NCBI GenBank assembly: GCA_024508725.1
Contig: JANINS010000003.1
Span: 868,001-932,000 of the forward strand
Source of the DNA: Chitinophagaceae bacterium
GTDB lineage: Bacteria; Bacteroidota; Bacteroidia; Chitinophagales; Chitinophagaceae
Reading direction: 5' to 3'
Length of the DNA stretch: 64,000 bases
Positions 26,280 through 36,142 of this stretch are shown piece after piece (the stretch's first letter is position 1; every line of letters begins with the position of its first letter). A model generated the notes under the pieces. It made no database searches. It was not told the DNA's origin and saw only the letters and a program-made list of their open reading frames with translations. The translations under genes were made by a program, and so were the position numbers.

Positions 26280-27353
26280 TTAATTCTTCTTGATCGTGTA
26301 ACTATAGTTTCCGGCAACACCGATATCGAGTGTAATGGTATAATTACCTGCAGTTGTAATGTTTAGGTTGTCTCCACCATAATCTGGTTTACCATCCGGT
26401 GCTCCATTAGAACCACCGCCATCACCAAAGTTGATTGGCCAATCATTATTCGCCCTGAACTTGAATTCACCAGCCGGCATGTTCTGCGTTATCGTCCACT
26501 CACCTGTAGCTGCATTGAATGTTAATGGAACGCTGGTAGCCCATCCATTAAAAGCACCGATGATACCCCATGTGTTGATCTTATCTGCACTCCACGTCAT
26601 ATTAACCGTGTTGGCACGAAGCAGGTACACACCAGCTCCCTGTGTTAGTTGCAAATTACTGCCACCATTTGTTAGAGTGGTTGAGCTGGAAGCTCCGTAA
26701 TCTCCAAATGCCCAGTCGTTACCTTTTACGAGCTTAAATTCAGGAGAAGGATCATTAAAGTTTATGTATCCTTCGTAATTAGTAGAAGTGTTAGCGGTAG
26801 CTGCTTTGTCAACAATCTTTGGTGCTGTTGACGGACTCCATCCCTGGAAATTTCCCGCTACCCAAAGAGCTTGGGGAAAATTGTAAACGATGATATCCTT
26901 GTAAGGAGTTACAGTAAGTGTTAATGTGTTTGAATACACCAGAAGACTATCTGTTCCGGCAGAAACTTTTACTCTTGCTTCAACAGTTGATGTGGTACTA
27001 TGAGCAACGATCTTTAAAAGCTCCTTATTGATCTCAGTAACCGTAAACGTCTTTGTTTTGTTAGCACCCATTGCTATCTCTGTAGTGGACGCTCCGGCGA
27101 AATTGGTTCCAGCTTTTGAGAGTTGCAAACTATAAGTTAATGGTGCTTTGTAGCCAAGATCTGCACTTGTCCAGTTGAATGTTACTGCCGTATTTGCAGC
27201 ATTAGCTTGCAGCAATGCTAAGGTTGTTGTAGTTGCTGAAAGCGTAGGCTTTGCATTTACAGAAACAACAACCTGGGTTTCATCTTTCTTGCAAGACCAT
27301 AAAGCTATGGCTGCAACAAAGACTGTGAGTGTTATTTTTAATATAGATTTCAT
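26280..27353 (-). CDS. SusE/SusF-like starch-binding lipoprotein
   Basis: This is a surface lipoprotein that binds starch and holds it near the SusC/SusD pore. The signal MKSILKITLTVFVAAIALWSC has its lipobox at residue 21. An Ig-like SusE domain spans about residues 25-150, followed by two carbohydrate-binding modules. The first is WVAGNFQGWSPSTAP (about 170-240) and the second GIIGAFNGWATSVPLTF (about 255-357), ending in the NYTITLDIG strand. The paired tryptophan-containing motifs fit glucan stacking. It is the last gene of the operon, 18 bases after SusD. Confidence 0.88.
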   Translation of the reverse strand: MKSILKITLTVFVAAIALWSCKKDETQVVVSVNAKPTLSATTTTLALLQANAANTAVTFNWTSADLGYKAPLTYSLQLSKAGTNFAGASTTEIAMGANKTKTFTVTEINKELLKIVAHSTTSTVEARVKVSAGTDSLLVYSNTLTLTVTPYKDIIVYNFPQALWVAGNFQGWSPSTAPKIVDKAATANTSTNYEGYINFNDPSPEFKLVKGNDWAFGDYGASSSTTLTNGGSNLQLTQGAGVYLLRANTVNMTWSADKINTWGIIGAFNGWATSVPLTFNAATGEWTITQNMPAGEFKFRANNDWPINFGDGGGSNGAPDGKPDYGGDNLNITTAGNYTITLDIGVAGNYSYTIKKN

Positions 27354-27371
27354 AACAAGTATTTAAGTGGA

Positions 27372-28961
27372 TTAATAACCCGGATTTTGAGTTAGGTTTG
27401 TATTTGCTGTGAGATCTGTAACAGGCAGTGGATACAGTTTCAGATGAGCCGGCATTGCACGTCCGTCTTTCACTCCACCTTTCCATGGCCAGAGATAAGT
27501 ACCTTCTACAAACCTGTCGAAACGGATAAGGTCTGTACGACGATGGCCTTCCCAATACAATTCTCTTGCTCTTTCATTTAGTATGAAATTAAGATCCAAC
27601 TGTGCTGCTGTGATATTACCAGATACATTTCCATACGCTCTTGTACGAAGTGCATTGATGTAACCCAAAGCTGTTGTTGCATCTCCACCTGTACCACCAC
27701 GAAGCACTGCTTCTGCATAGATCAGGTACATTTCAGGTAAACGGAAAATAGGGAAGTCAACATCTACAAAATCTCCTGAAGGATCTGAACCAGCTACACC
27801 AGCTCTTGTTACATTCCTGAATTTAGTGATCGCAAATCCATCAACAAACTTGCTAAGGTCATTGATATCAAGATTGTTTTGCTGGAACTGTGCTCTCTTA
27901 TCTGCCGTACCATTGTAATCAGGGAAGAGGTTAGGAATATTTTTCGTGGTTCTGATTCCATACCAACCACCGTTGATTCCGAAGTTAGCAGGATTCATAT
28001 TGTCTCCTACTGCGGCATGTGTAAGGAAGGTTGTTCCTCCATAGTTCTTCGTTTTCAATCCATCGTAGTTGATGGTTAAGATGAATTCGTTTGTGTTGAG
28101 ATGATTATCTGCAAGCATTAACTGGCGATAGTCAGAATGCAATGTATAACCAGCATCGATCACTTTCTTAGCATAAGTGATGGCTTCAGTATACTTTGGT
28201 GTACCGGTGTACACATTTGCATTCAGATATAATCTTGCCAATAAAGCCCAGGCAGCAGCTTTATCTGCACGTCCATATTCATTTGCTTTGGCAGCAGTTA
28301 GTTCAGCTTCGATCGCTTTCAATTCACTTTCAACATAAGTAAATAAAGCAGAACGGCTTGCCACCTGTGTTGGAGGTGTTGAACCGATTGCATTTGCTTC
28401 TGTTATAAAAGGAGGACGTCCAAAAAGATCCATAGCCACCCAATACTGGTAAGCTCTTAAGAAACGAGCTTCTGCTCTGTATTTTTTAATGTTATCAGCA
28501 TCAGCACCGGTAATCCCTCTTTCCGAGATCTTTGCATCTGTAGATTCCCTGATAAACTCGTTTGCAAGAGTGATCTGGTAAACGATCCTGTTATACAAAC
28601 CGATCAACATTGGATTGTTTGATGACCAGTTCATGTTATGGAAATCCTGGATACCCGGATCATTCCATGCAACAACTGCTTCATCTGTTGAAAGTTCCTG
28701 TGCTTTCCAGTACAAACGAAGAAAATCTGATGTTCCTTCATCAATACCTCTTACGTCACCACTACCTGCAGGTCCGTTATTACCAGTTAATGCAAAAGCT
28801 CCGTACACTTTAGCAAGTGCCTGTTTATAACCTGTAGGTGTTGAATACACTGTAGCAGATGTAACTGCATTTTGCGGCAGCCTGTCGAGGTCTTTTGTAC
28901 AACCCGTGAGGTATACCACACAAGTTGCTATCACCGCTATTTTGAAAAAATTGAATTTCAT
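27372..28961 (-). CDS. RagB/SusD family nutrient-binding lipoprotein
   Basis: SusD proteins are surface lipoproteins that cap the SusC channel and capture glycans. The 529-residue protein has a lipoprotein signal ending in CVVYLTGC, an N-terminal SusD-like part (LDRLPQNAVTSATVYSTPTGYKQALAKVYGAF), tetratricopeptide-like helices (RAEARFLRAYQYWVAMDLFGRPPFI) and the conserved ending LNFILNERARELYWEGHRRTDLIRFDRF. It sits between SusC and SusE, as in other starch loci. Confidence 0.94.
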   Translation of the reverse strand: MKFNFFKIAVIATCVVYLTGCTKDLDRLPQNAVTSATVYSTPTGYKQALAKVYGAFALTGNNGPAGSGDVRGIDEGTSDFLRLYWKAQELSTDEAVVAWNDPGIQDFHNMNWSSNNPMLIGLYNRIVYQITLANEFIRESTDAKISERGITGADADNIKKYRAEARFLRAYQYWVAMDLFGRPPFITEANAIGSTPPTQVASRSALFTYVESELKAIEAELTAAKANEYGRADKAAAWALLARLYLNANVYTGTPKYTEAITYAKKVIDAGYTLHSDYRQLMLADNHLNTNEFILTINYDGLKTKNYGGTTFLTHAAVGDNMNPANFGINGGWYGIRTTKNIPNLFPDYNGTADKRAQFQQNNLDINDLSKFVDGFAITKFRNVTRAGVAGSDPSGDFVDVDFPIFRLPEMYLIYAEAVLRGGTGGDATTALGYINALRTRAYGNVSGNITAAQLDLNFILNERARELYWEGHRRTDLIRFDRFVEGTYLWPWKGGVKDGRAMPAHLKLYPLPVTDLTANTNLTQNPGY

Positions 28962-28985
28962 TTTATCTAGATTTTGAGATAATTA

Positions 28986-31946
28986 TTAGAAGTCAAGGCT
29001 AATTCCTGCTGAATAAATTCTTGGTCTAGGATATATATTTTTATCAAGACCGCTGCTTGCTTCAGGATCTAAGCCTCTGTATTTTGTAATCACAAATACA
29101 TTCTGAACACTTGCAGAGACACGCATATTTGCTTTGTTACGCAATACTTTTCCTACATTATACCCTAAGTTAATATTATCCATTCTCAGGAAAGATGCAT
29201 TCTCTACATAATAATCAGAGAAAGACTGGTTGTTATAGAAATTTGTTTCTAAAACATTCCTTGATCCGTTTGACAGGAAGTTAGCAGGATTCAATATCTC
29301 TCTTTTAATTCCTCTTGCAGAGAAATAGTTGTTGTACAGATAATTATTGAAAGTTCCTCTCAGTACAAAACCTGCAGAGAATTTTTTGTATGTAACACCT
29401 GTGCTGATACCAAGCAGATAGTTCGGCTCTCTTGATTTATAACGGTAACGATCCTGGTCGTTGATCAATCCATCACCATTCTGATCTACATAAGCACCTT
29501 CAATAGGTTTACCATTTGCATCATATACCTGCTGGTACACATAATAAGCAAATGTGTTGTAACCAACAGAGTTGATCATGATCTTATTACCAGTTCCTCC
29601 TTCAATATCATCACCGGCAAGATTTCCTTTAAAGTTTGGATCTACCTGTTTGGTGAGATTAGTGATCTTGTTTTTATTGTAAGTGAAGTTTACATTAAGA
29701 TCCCATGTTAGGTTCTTTGTTTTAACCGGTACGGTATTTAAGGTAACCTCGATACCATTGTTCTCGATATTTCCTACGTTAGTCAACAATTCATTGCTGA
29801 AGTTTGATCCTGCAGGAACCGGTACTACGGCTAACAGATCTTTTGTTTTCTTGAAATAATAATCAATGCTACCAGATATTCTTCCTTTCAAAAACCCAAA
29901 ATCCAACCCTGCGTTTGTAGTAGTAGTTTCTTCCCATTGAAGGTTTGCATCATACGCATCAGGCCTGAACATATAGTAGAACTGGTTCCCGAACTGGTAC
30001 ATTGCAGTATTGGTACTCTGATAATAGTTAGGAATGTAGCTATAGTAATCTATACCTTCCTGTTGACCGGTAATTCCATATCCAACTCTCAGTTTCAGGT
30101 CAGAGAAAAGATTTGAATTCTTCAAGAAGCTTTCTTCTTTTATTCTCCAGGCAAAAGCTGCAGAAGGGAAAGTACCCCAACGATTGTCTTTGCTGAACTT
30201 AGAAGAACCATCACGGCGAACCGTTAAGGTTAACAGGTATTTGTTCATCAATGTATAATTCACCCTGCTGTAAAGCGAGATCAAAGTATATCTTGGATTA
30301 TCTGTTGGAAATACCGGTGTACTTCCAGGGATCAAAGTACCATTAGCTCTGTAAGATGGAAAGTTGTAGATCTTTGTAAGGAAATCCTGGTAACCATAAC
30401 CCGCGATCGCATCGATACGGCTTTTAATAGAAGGAATATCCTTTGCATAATTGAGGTAAAACTCTAACAACTTATTTTCTTTACCCTGCTTATACTCTGT
30501 TCTTTCACCACCTTGTGTGTATTTAGAAGCTGCACTATCCGGAACATAAACATTTCCTGTTCCTTCAGCAATATCATACCCCAGGTTAAGATTTGCTCTT
30601 AATTCCGGTAACCAGTGTAGTTTATAATCGAACTGAATATTACCGATGCTGCGTTGCACTGTACTCCTGTCGTCCCTGAGATTGATCAGTGCAAGCGGGT
30701 TTCTTGGAGACAAAGTATTTGGTTTATTCGTAGCAGGATCTAACCACTCAAAATATCCACCAATACGTGTTTTACCACTGTAAACGGGTTGAGTTGGATC
30801 GAATGTTACAGCGTTTCCAATAGCACCTCTGTCAGCAAAATTATTATGAGTGATACCGCCTTTTAAACTGATGTCAACCTTTAAATGATCTTTAAAGAAT
30901 TTCGGACTTGCATTGATGCTTAAAGATGTTCTGTTATAATTATCTCTCAACAAAACACCATCCTGGTTGAGGAAACCGAAAGAAACACGATACGGCATCG
31001 TTTTGAAAGAACCTGAAACACTCAGGTTATTATCCTGGCCGAAAGCAGTTCTATATACCTCATCCTGCCAATCGGTGCTTGCAAAACCTACTAATGCTTT
31101 TTGTTGTGCATTACCATAAGTGTTTACAAGATTTCTAAATTCCTGGGCAGACAAAACATCTACTTGCTTTGGATTGATAGATGCAGAAAATTGAGTACTG
31201 AAATAAATTCTTGGTTTACCTCTTACACCTTTTTTAGTAGTGATGATGATCACACCGTTTGATGCTCTTGATCCATAGATAGCTGTTGCAGAAGCATCTT
31301 TTAAAATGCTGATGCTTTCAATATCATCTGGATTGATGAGGTTTAATGGATTGGAAGAGCCTGGTAATCCACCACTGGTGATAGGCACACCATCAATAAC
31401 GATCAATGGATCGTTGCTTGCATTTAAAGAAGCACCACCACGAATTCTGATACGGCTACCTTCACCAGGTGCACCGTTGTTAGAAGTGATCTGCACACCG
31501 GCAACTTTACCGGCGATCAATTGTTCTGGAGAAGTAACCAATCCCTGCTGGAAGTCTTTCTCTGTTACTGATACAACAGATCCTGTAAGATCTTTTTTCC
31601 TTTGTGTACCATAACCGATCACCACCACTTCATTCAGGTTGGCACCAGCTCCTGCAACAAGCGAAACATTTACGGTTCCGCTACCAATTGCAACTTCTTG
31701 CGTGGTGTATCCTAATGACGAGATAACCAGCGTAGTTGCATTAGCAGGTACAGAAAGACGAAAAGATCCGTCTGCAGCTGTTTGTGCACCCCTGGTAGTT
31801 CCTTTAACCATTACAGTAACACCAATTAATGGCGTACCATCTTTTGAATCAGTTACCTTACCGGTAACCACTTTGTCCTGAGCATTTGCAAATGCCATAA
31901 ATGCTAATGGCAGGACAAAAGCCATAAACAATCGCTTGAGGTTCAT
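28986..31946 (-). CDS. SusC/RagA family TonB-linked outer membrane protein
   Basis: This is a TonB-dependent outer-membrane transporter of 986 residues for oligosaccharide import. The signal peptide (MNLKRLFMAFVLPLAFMAFA) is followed by a carboxypeptidase-like domain (VTGKVTDSKDGTPLIGVTV), the SusC box around VVIGYGTQRKKDLTGSVVSV, the plug domain with VIDGVPI and SILKDASATAIYGSRASNGVIII, and a long beta-barrel ending in phenylalanine (ISLDF). Forty-two bases separate it from the amylase gene upstream, consistent with one transcript. Confidence 0.95.
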   Translation of the reverse strand: MNLKRLFMAFVLPLAFMAFANAQDKVVTGKVTDSKDGTPLIGVTVMVKGTTRGAQTAADGSFRLSVPANATTLVISSLGYTTQEVAIGSGTVNVSLVAGAGANLNEVVVIGYGTQRKKDLTGSVVSVTEKDFQQGLVTSPEQLIAGKVAGVQITSNNGAPGEGSRIRIRGGASLNASNDPLIVIDGVPITSGGLPGSSNPLNLINPDDIESISILKDASATAIYGSRASNGVIIITTKKGVRGKPRIYFSTQFSASINPKQVDVLSAQEFRNLVNTYGNAQQKALVGFASTDWQDEVYRTAFGQDNNLSVSGSFKTMPYRVSFGFLNQDGVLLRDNYNRTSLSINASPKFFKDHLKVDISLKGGITHNNFADRGAIGNAVTFDPTQPVYSGKTRIGGYFEWLDPATNKPNTLSPRNPLALINLRDDRSTVQRSIGNIQFDYKLHWLPELRANLNLGYDIAEGTGNVYVPDSAASKYTQGGERTEYKQGKENKLLEFYLNYAKDIPSIKSRIDAIAGYGYQDFLTKIYNFPSYRANGTLIPGSTPVFPTDNPRYTLISLYSRVNYTLMNKYLLTLTVRRDGSSKFSKDNRWGTFPSAAFAWRIKEESFLKNSNLFSDLKLRVGYGITGQQEGIDYYSYIPNYYQSTNTAMYQFGNQFYYMFRPDAYDANLQWEETTTTNAGLDFGFLKGRISGSIDYYFKKTKDLLAVVPVPAGSNFSNELLTNVGNIENNGIEVTLNTVPVKTKNLTWDLNVNFTYNKNKITNLTKQVDPNFKGNLAGDDIEGGTGNKIMINSVGYNTFAYYVYQQVYDANGKPIEGAYVDQNGDGLINDQDRYRYKSREPNYLLGISTGVTYKKFSAGFVLRGTFNNYLYNNYFSARGIKREILNPANFLSNGSRNVLETNFYNNQSFSDYYVENASFLRMDNINLGYNVGKVLRNKANMRVSASVQNVFVITKYRGLDPEASSGLDKNIYPRPRIYSAGISLDF

Positions 31947-31988
31947 AATTGAAGGTTTACTTTTTAAAATATAAGAGTTTTGGTTTTG

Positions 31989-34900
31989 TTATTTAACGAT
32001 CTGGACCGGGTAAACTGCTGAACCTTCTTTTCCCATAAGCTTCAAGAAGTAAACTCCGTTTGCTATTCCAGTTATGTTTAGTTTTATTTCGTTTGTTACA
32101 GAGGAGATATTCCAGCTATTATACAGTTTGCCGCTGGCATCAGATAGTGAAACAGATAACACTTTGTTTCCGGGTGTTGCCAACTTTATGGAAATATGAT
32201 CTCCTTTAACAGGATTAGGATAGATCGACGCCGAAATACTTTTCAATGCATTGACTTCAACAACTTTCGAATAACTGAATCTGCCATCCTTATCAACCAT
32301 TTTTAAACGGTAATACATTTTTGATTTAGATCGAACCGCTCTGTTATCGTAATCACTTTGTGAATAAGCATTTACTCCTGTAACGTTTTTTGCATTCACT
32401 GTTCCAGCCAAACTGAATTCAGTTCCGTTAAACGAACGTTCCACTTCAAAATGACTAACGTTGTTTTCATTGGTCGTGATCCAGTTCAATTGAATGGATT
32501 CTGCAGTTCTCTTTCCTTCAAAAGACAACAGCGTTAATGGCAAAACAAAGCTGGCATCCCTATCCAGGTAAACATGATATTCTCCGGGTTGCAGTGTTAT
32601 ACTTTGAGCAAAACCTGTAGCAGTAATACTTCCACCGTTTACAAAGTCGTACCATGTTCCTGCAGACTGGAACTGAACGGTGCTGGTAACAGGGTTTACA
32701 TCGAAATTACCGATCACACAAATGTTCAATGCTCCTGATGATACCTTCAAGAACTTAAATGCACCACCTAAGGCGAATTCAATTGTACCAGTTGTAAATG
32801 CAGGTAAATACGGAGCATACTTACGTAACCTGAATAATTTGGCGTAAACATTATAAAGTGCTACCCGGTTACTGTTGTTTTTATAATCCCACTTAACCGG
32901 TTTTGGCGAAGTTCTGCAGCCATTGTTTATAGTGAATCCATCATCACATGTATTAATAGAATAATCGTAACCTAACTCACCAAACTGCCACATCATTTTC
33001 GGCCCAGGTATCATTGCCCAAAAAGCAGTTGCCATTTCGTTACGTTTTAACCCGGTGCTCAATGATCTTACATCGTAACTGCCACTTGAGTTTCCGTAAA
33101 CAATATTTTTGAACATCAATCTTTCTTCGTCATGGCTTTCCTGGTAAGTAATAAGATTAGGAACTGTCCAATTCCTATTCGTGTAAATACCATATTCGAA
33201 ATTGGAACCTGGTAAGAAACCCATAGTAGCTTCGTTGAAACTATGGTTGAGATTTCCCCATAATAACATTCCGTAGTTCGCTAATTCAATCTCTTCGTTA
33301 TTCGTTGCAAAATGTTCAAGAATGCAATAAGAATTGGGTGAAACAACCTGCATGCTGTCGTAGATGCGTTTCCAGGTAGCGATACGGCTTGCATCATACG
33401 TTGAATTAAAAGCAGCTTCTGTTGAATAGTAATTTTGTGTAAATCCTTTAGCAAGATCCCATCTAAAGCCATCGATCTTATAATTCGTTAACCAATGACG
33501 GATCACTCTGCTGACAAGATATTTTGTTGCATCAGATTCATGATTAAAATCGTACCCAACATTATACGGATGTTTTGCATCAGGATTGTGATACGGACTG
33601 TTCGCTGCAGGTTTATTATTCGCTGCATCCCAATACATACGAACAGTTGGCGATAAACCGAAAGCATGATTCATGGCTATATCCATGATCACTGCAATAC
33701 CGTTTGCATGACAAGCATCGATAAATTGTTTGAAAGCAGTTTCTGTTCCGTACATCTTATCAGGAGCGAAGAAAAAATCAGGATTATAACCCCAGCTGTT
33801 GTTGCCTTCAAACTCATTGACCGGCATCAACTCAATCGCATTTATACCAAGTCGTTTAAGATAAGTAAGAGTGTCTTTAAGTGTTTGCCAGTTCTGAGCC
33901 GATACAAAATCTCTCACTAACAATTCATAAATGATCAGGTTTCTTTTATCAGGACGATTGAAGTTGGTAACATTCCAGTTGTAAGCTGGTTTTGCTGTTT
34001 GCAATACGCTTACAATATTTGATTGTCCGGAAGGGTATGGTTTTAAAGATGGATAATTAGCAGCCGGAATGTATTGATCATTCCATGGATCAAGAATTTT
34101 TTCGCTGTAGATATCTGCAACTTTCAGATCACCATCGATCAGGTATTGAAAAGCATATTCTGTTCCTGGAGTAAGGCCGGTAAGAGTGATCCAGTAACGG
34201 TTTCCATCAGGTGTTCTGTACATCTGGTAACTACCTGTCTGTGTCCAGTTATTGAAATCGCCAATTACTGCAGCTCTTGTTTTATTGGGTGCATACAACA
34301 CGAGTGTTGCAGAAGTATTATCAGCGTGATAATTGATGCCGTCTACCGTGTTAGCAGGTTGTGCCTGTGTTACAACGGGTGTGTTTACAAACACCGTTAT
34401 CACATCAGTTACCGTTCCATTTGAATTAGTAGCTTCTATAGTGATCTGATTGTTGCCACTAACTGCATTCACCCCACCAGCAATTGAAGTGGTATTTGTA
34501 ACGGTGTACTTCACATCTCCATTTACAATGATCTTTAGATTGGCCGCTTCACTTGATGAGCCTTCTATCTGTATCAGATCTCCTGCACTTACATTCAGTG
34601 TTTCTGGGGTTGGTGTGTATTTAGGTTCTTTATATGGCCGATCTATTCTTGCAAATAATCCGGCATCATACACAGGAACATACATATCAGTTCCATCAGC
34701 GTTTGCCAGTTTCTTAGAGCCGTTTCCGCTTCTAAATAAAATAGCAATCTTTAAAATCTTTTCCGAAGGATCGCTAATACCGAAAAATGTTCTCAGATCA
34801 GAACTGATGGTAAACTTCCATTTATTGGTAGAAATATAAGCTGCCTGAGCTGCAGCATTGGTTGTTCCCCATCCAAACGGTACATATTTCCAGTTAGAAG

Positions 34901-35126
34901 GTCCGGTACTGTAATTTGTGATCACACCTATATGAACATAAACATCAGAAGCGGTATGATTCAGTAAACCCTGGTTTCCTTTAGTGGCATCGGCAGTAAT
35001 CTCAATTGTTCCGGAAGACTCAGTTATAAATGAAGGTGACCAGCTTAATAGTTGTGCTTTTACTGATGAAGAGATCATCAATACAGCAAGCAACATTAAT
35101 GAGACATTAAGTAGCCTTTTTATCAT
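31989..35126 (-). CDS. Secreted GH13 alpha-amylase with type IX sorting domain
   Basis: This 1045-residue enzyme hydrolyses alpha-glucans. Its parts in order are a signal peptide (MIKRLLNVSLMLLAVLMISS), an N-terminal beta domain, a bacterial Ig-like stretch, a CBM48-like module (AAVIGDFNNWTQTGSYQM), the GH13 barrel, a C-terminal beta domain, a linker domain (HFEVERSFNGTEFSLAG) and a type A sorting domain (ASIYPNPVKGDHISI ... YPVQIVK). Catalytic residues are the aspartate in IDGFRWDLAKG, the glutamate in YCILEHFA and the aspartate in ESHDEERL. I start at 35126; the frame runs to 35183, but that would include an operator. It is the first gene of the sus-like operon. Confidence 0.93.
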   Translation of the reverse strand: MIKRLLNVSLMLLAVLMISSSVKAQLLSWSPSFITESSGTIEITADATKGNQGLLNHTASDVYVHIGVITNYSTGPSNWKYVPFGWGTTNAAAQAAYISTNKWKFTISSDLRTFFGISDPSEKILKIAILFRSGNGSKKLANADGTDMYVPVYDAGLFARIDRPYKEPKYTPTPETLNVSAGDLIQIEGSSSEAANLKIIVNGDVKYTVTNTTSIAGGVNAVSGNNQITIEATNSNGTVTDVITVFVNTPVVTQAQPANTVDGINYHADNTSATLVLYAPNKTRAAVIGDFNNWTQTGSYQMYRTPDGNRYWITLTGLTPGTEYAFQYLIDGDLKVADIYSEKILDPWNDQYIPAANYPSLKPYPSGQSNIVSVLQTAKPAYNWNVTNFNRPDKRNLIIYELLVRDFVSAQNWQTLKDTLTYLKRLGINAIELMPVNEFEGNNSWGYNPDFFFAPDKMYGTETAFKQFIDACHANGIAVIMDIAMNHAFGLSPTVRMYWDAANNKPAANSPYHNPDAKHPYNVGYDFNHESDATKYLVSRVIRHWLTNYKIDGFRWDLAKGFTQNYYSTEAAFNSTYDASRIATWKRIYDSMQVVSPNSYCILEHFATNNEEIELANYGMLLWGNLNHSFNEATMGFLPGSNFEYGIYTNRNWTVPNLITYQESHDEERLMFKNIVYGNSSGSYDVRSLSTGLKRNEMATAFWAMIPGPKMMWQFGELGYDYSINTCDDGFTINNGCRTSPKPVKWDYKNNSNRVALYNVYAKLFRLRKYAPYLPAFTTGTIEFALGGAFKFLKVSSGALNICVIGNFDVNPVTSTVQFQSAGTWYDFVNGGSITATGFAQSITLQPGEYHVYLDRDASFVLPLTLLSFEGKRTAESIQLNWITTNENNVSHFEVERSFNGTEFSLAGTVNAKNVTGVNAYSQSDYDNRAVRSKSKMYYRLKMVDKDGRFSYSKVVEVNALKSISASIYPNPVKGDHISIKLATPGNKVLSVSLSDASGKLYNSWNISSVTNEIKLNITGIANGVYFLKLMGKEGSAVYPVQIVK

Positions 35127-35143
35127 AGCAGCAATCGAGTAAA

Positions 35144-35158
35144 GTGTAAAAAATACAC
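35144..35158. promoter_or_regulatory. Operator-like palindrome GTGTA-N5-TACAC, proximal site
   Basis: GTGTAAAAAATACAC is a perfect five-base inverted repeat with a five-base spacer, 18 bases upstream of the amylase ATG. It shares the layout of the sites at 35168 and 36072 and is a candidate binding site for the adjacent NUDIX-type regulator. Confidence 0.6.
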
Positions 35159-35167
35159 AATCGTTAA

Positions 35168-35184
35168 TGTGTAAATCGTACACA
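35168..35184. promoter_or_regulatory. Operator-like palindrome TGTGTA-N5-TACACA, distal site
   Basis: TGTGTAAATCGTACACA has perfect six-base arms. Its centre is 25 bases from that of the proximal site. It lies in the 123-base gap between the regulator and the amylase. Confidence 0.65.
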
Positions 35185-35249
35185 ATTTAGGAAGTTTCTG
35201 GATTTTCCAAAAAAATGTTAAGGGAATAATTAAAATTTAAGGCTTGTGC

Positions 35250-36002
35250 TTACCCAAAATCGATCCCGATCCACTTTCGTTTGTTCTTTTCGTACTTCTC
35301 GAAATTGAAACGATATAGCTTTCCCGGACGATGGGGTACGTCTTGTTCGTACTCGCCGATATCTTCTAAAAAGTCCATAGAGAAGAACTTTTTCCTGAAA
35401 TTTCTTCGATCGAGGTTTACGCCAAGAATGGCTTCATAAAGGTTTTGCAGCTCCCGAAGCGAGAATTTGTCGGGCAATAAGTTGAATCCAAGTGGATGTT
35501 CCTGGATACGCTTCTGCAACCACGAATAGCAAACATCCAGTATCTCTTTATGGTCGAATGCCATGTCTTTGATAGAATTTACTGAATGCCAATGCAGCTC
35601 ATTATCGGTTGATTGCAATTTGTGGTGCTGTATATTAAGCAATGAACAATAAGCGATAGTAATTACTCGTCCGCCAGGGTGGCGATTGGGTTTGCTGAAA
35701 GCCCTCACCTGCTCAAGATACACATCGTTCATACCGGTTCTCTCTGCCAAAACCCGGTAGGCTGCATCGTCGAGTTCTTCATTATCGTCTGCAAAATCTC
35801 CTAATAACGACCATTTATCTTTATAGAATTCAAGATCCGATCGGATGAGCAGCACTTTCAGTTCATTTTCTTCAAAACCAAATATCACACAGTCAACAGT
35901 AATGGGTACTCGTGGGTAGCTTGCAACAAGCTTATTTACATCTTTAATTAAACCTCCATTCTCGTTACGGTAAGCAGTTATCACGGCAGGTTCCTTCTTC
36001 AT
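35250..36002 (-). CDS. NUDIX-domain transcriptional regulator (NrtR/AraR-like)
   Basis: This 250-residue protein joins an N-terminal NUDIX fold (about 35-165) to a C-terminal winged-helix-like domain (about 170-245: FSLRELQNLYEAILGVNLDR and NFRKKFFSMDFLEDIGE). The NUDIX box is degenerate: where hydrolases have REUxEE this protein reads RVLAER, so two metal-binding glutamates are missing. This suits the NrtR/AraR type of regulator, in which the domain senses a ligand rather than hydrolysing one. It lies directly upstream of the starch operon, with matching palindromes before that operon and before itself, so it is probably its regulator. Confidence 0.85.
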   Translation of the reverse strand: MKKEPAVITAYRNENGGLIKDVNKLVASYPRVPITVDCVIFGFEENELKVLLIRSDLEFYKDKWSLLGDFADDNEELDDAAYRVLAERTGMNDVYLEQVRAFSKPNRHPGGRVITIAYCSLLNIQHHKLQSTDNELHWHSVNSIKDMAFDHKEILDVCYSWLQKRIQEHPLGFNLLPDKFSLRELQNLYEAILGVNLDRRNFRKKFFSMDFLEDIGEYEQDVPHRPGKLYRFNFEKYEKNKRKWIGIDFG

Positions 36003-36071
36003 AAATATTACCAGGGGTTGTTCAAAAGCAATCGTAGCAATCAGCCTACAAGGTAAACATTTTTACCAAAT

Positions 36072-36086
36072 GTGTACATTTTACAC
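36072..36086. promoter_or_regulatory. Operator-like palindrome GTGTA-N5-TACAC before the regulator gene
   Basis: GTGTACATTTTACAC is a third perfect copy of the palindrome, 70 bases upstream of the regulator ATG and 57 bases upstream of ligA. It suggests autoregulation; an effect on ligA is possible but less likely. Confidence 0.6.
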
Positions 36087-36142
36087 CATGCATTCAGCTC
36101 CTGAAGGCTTTCCGCTTAATTTTAGCACTTCGAAAAATTGAT

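Noticed and set aside
36003-36142. ligA controlled by the NUDIX regulator
   Set aside because: One palindrome lies in the shared gap, but it is a single site and two matching sites flank the starch operon; control of the regulator itself is the simpler reading.
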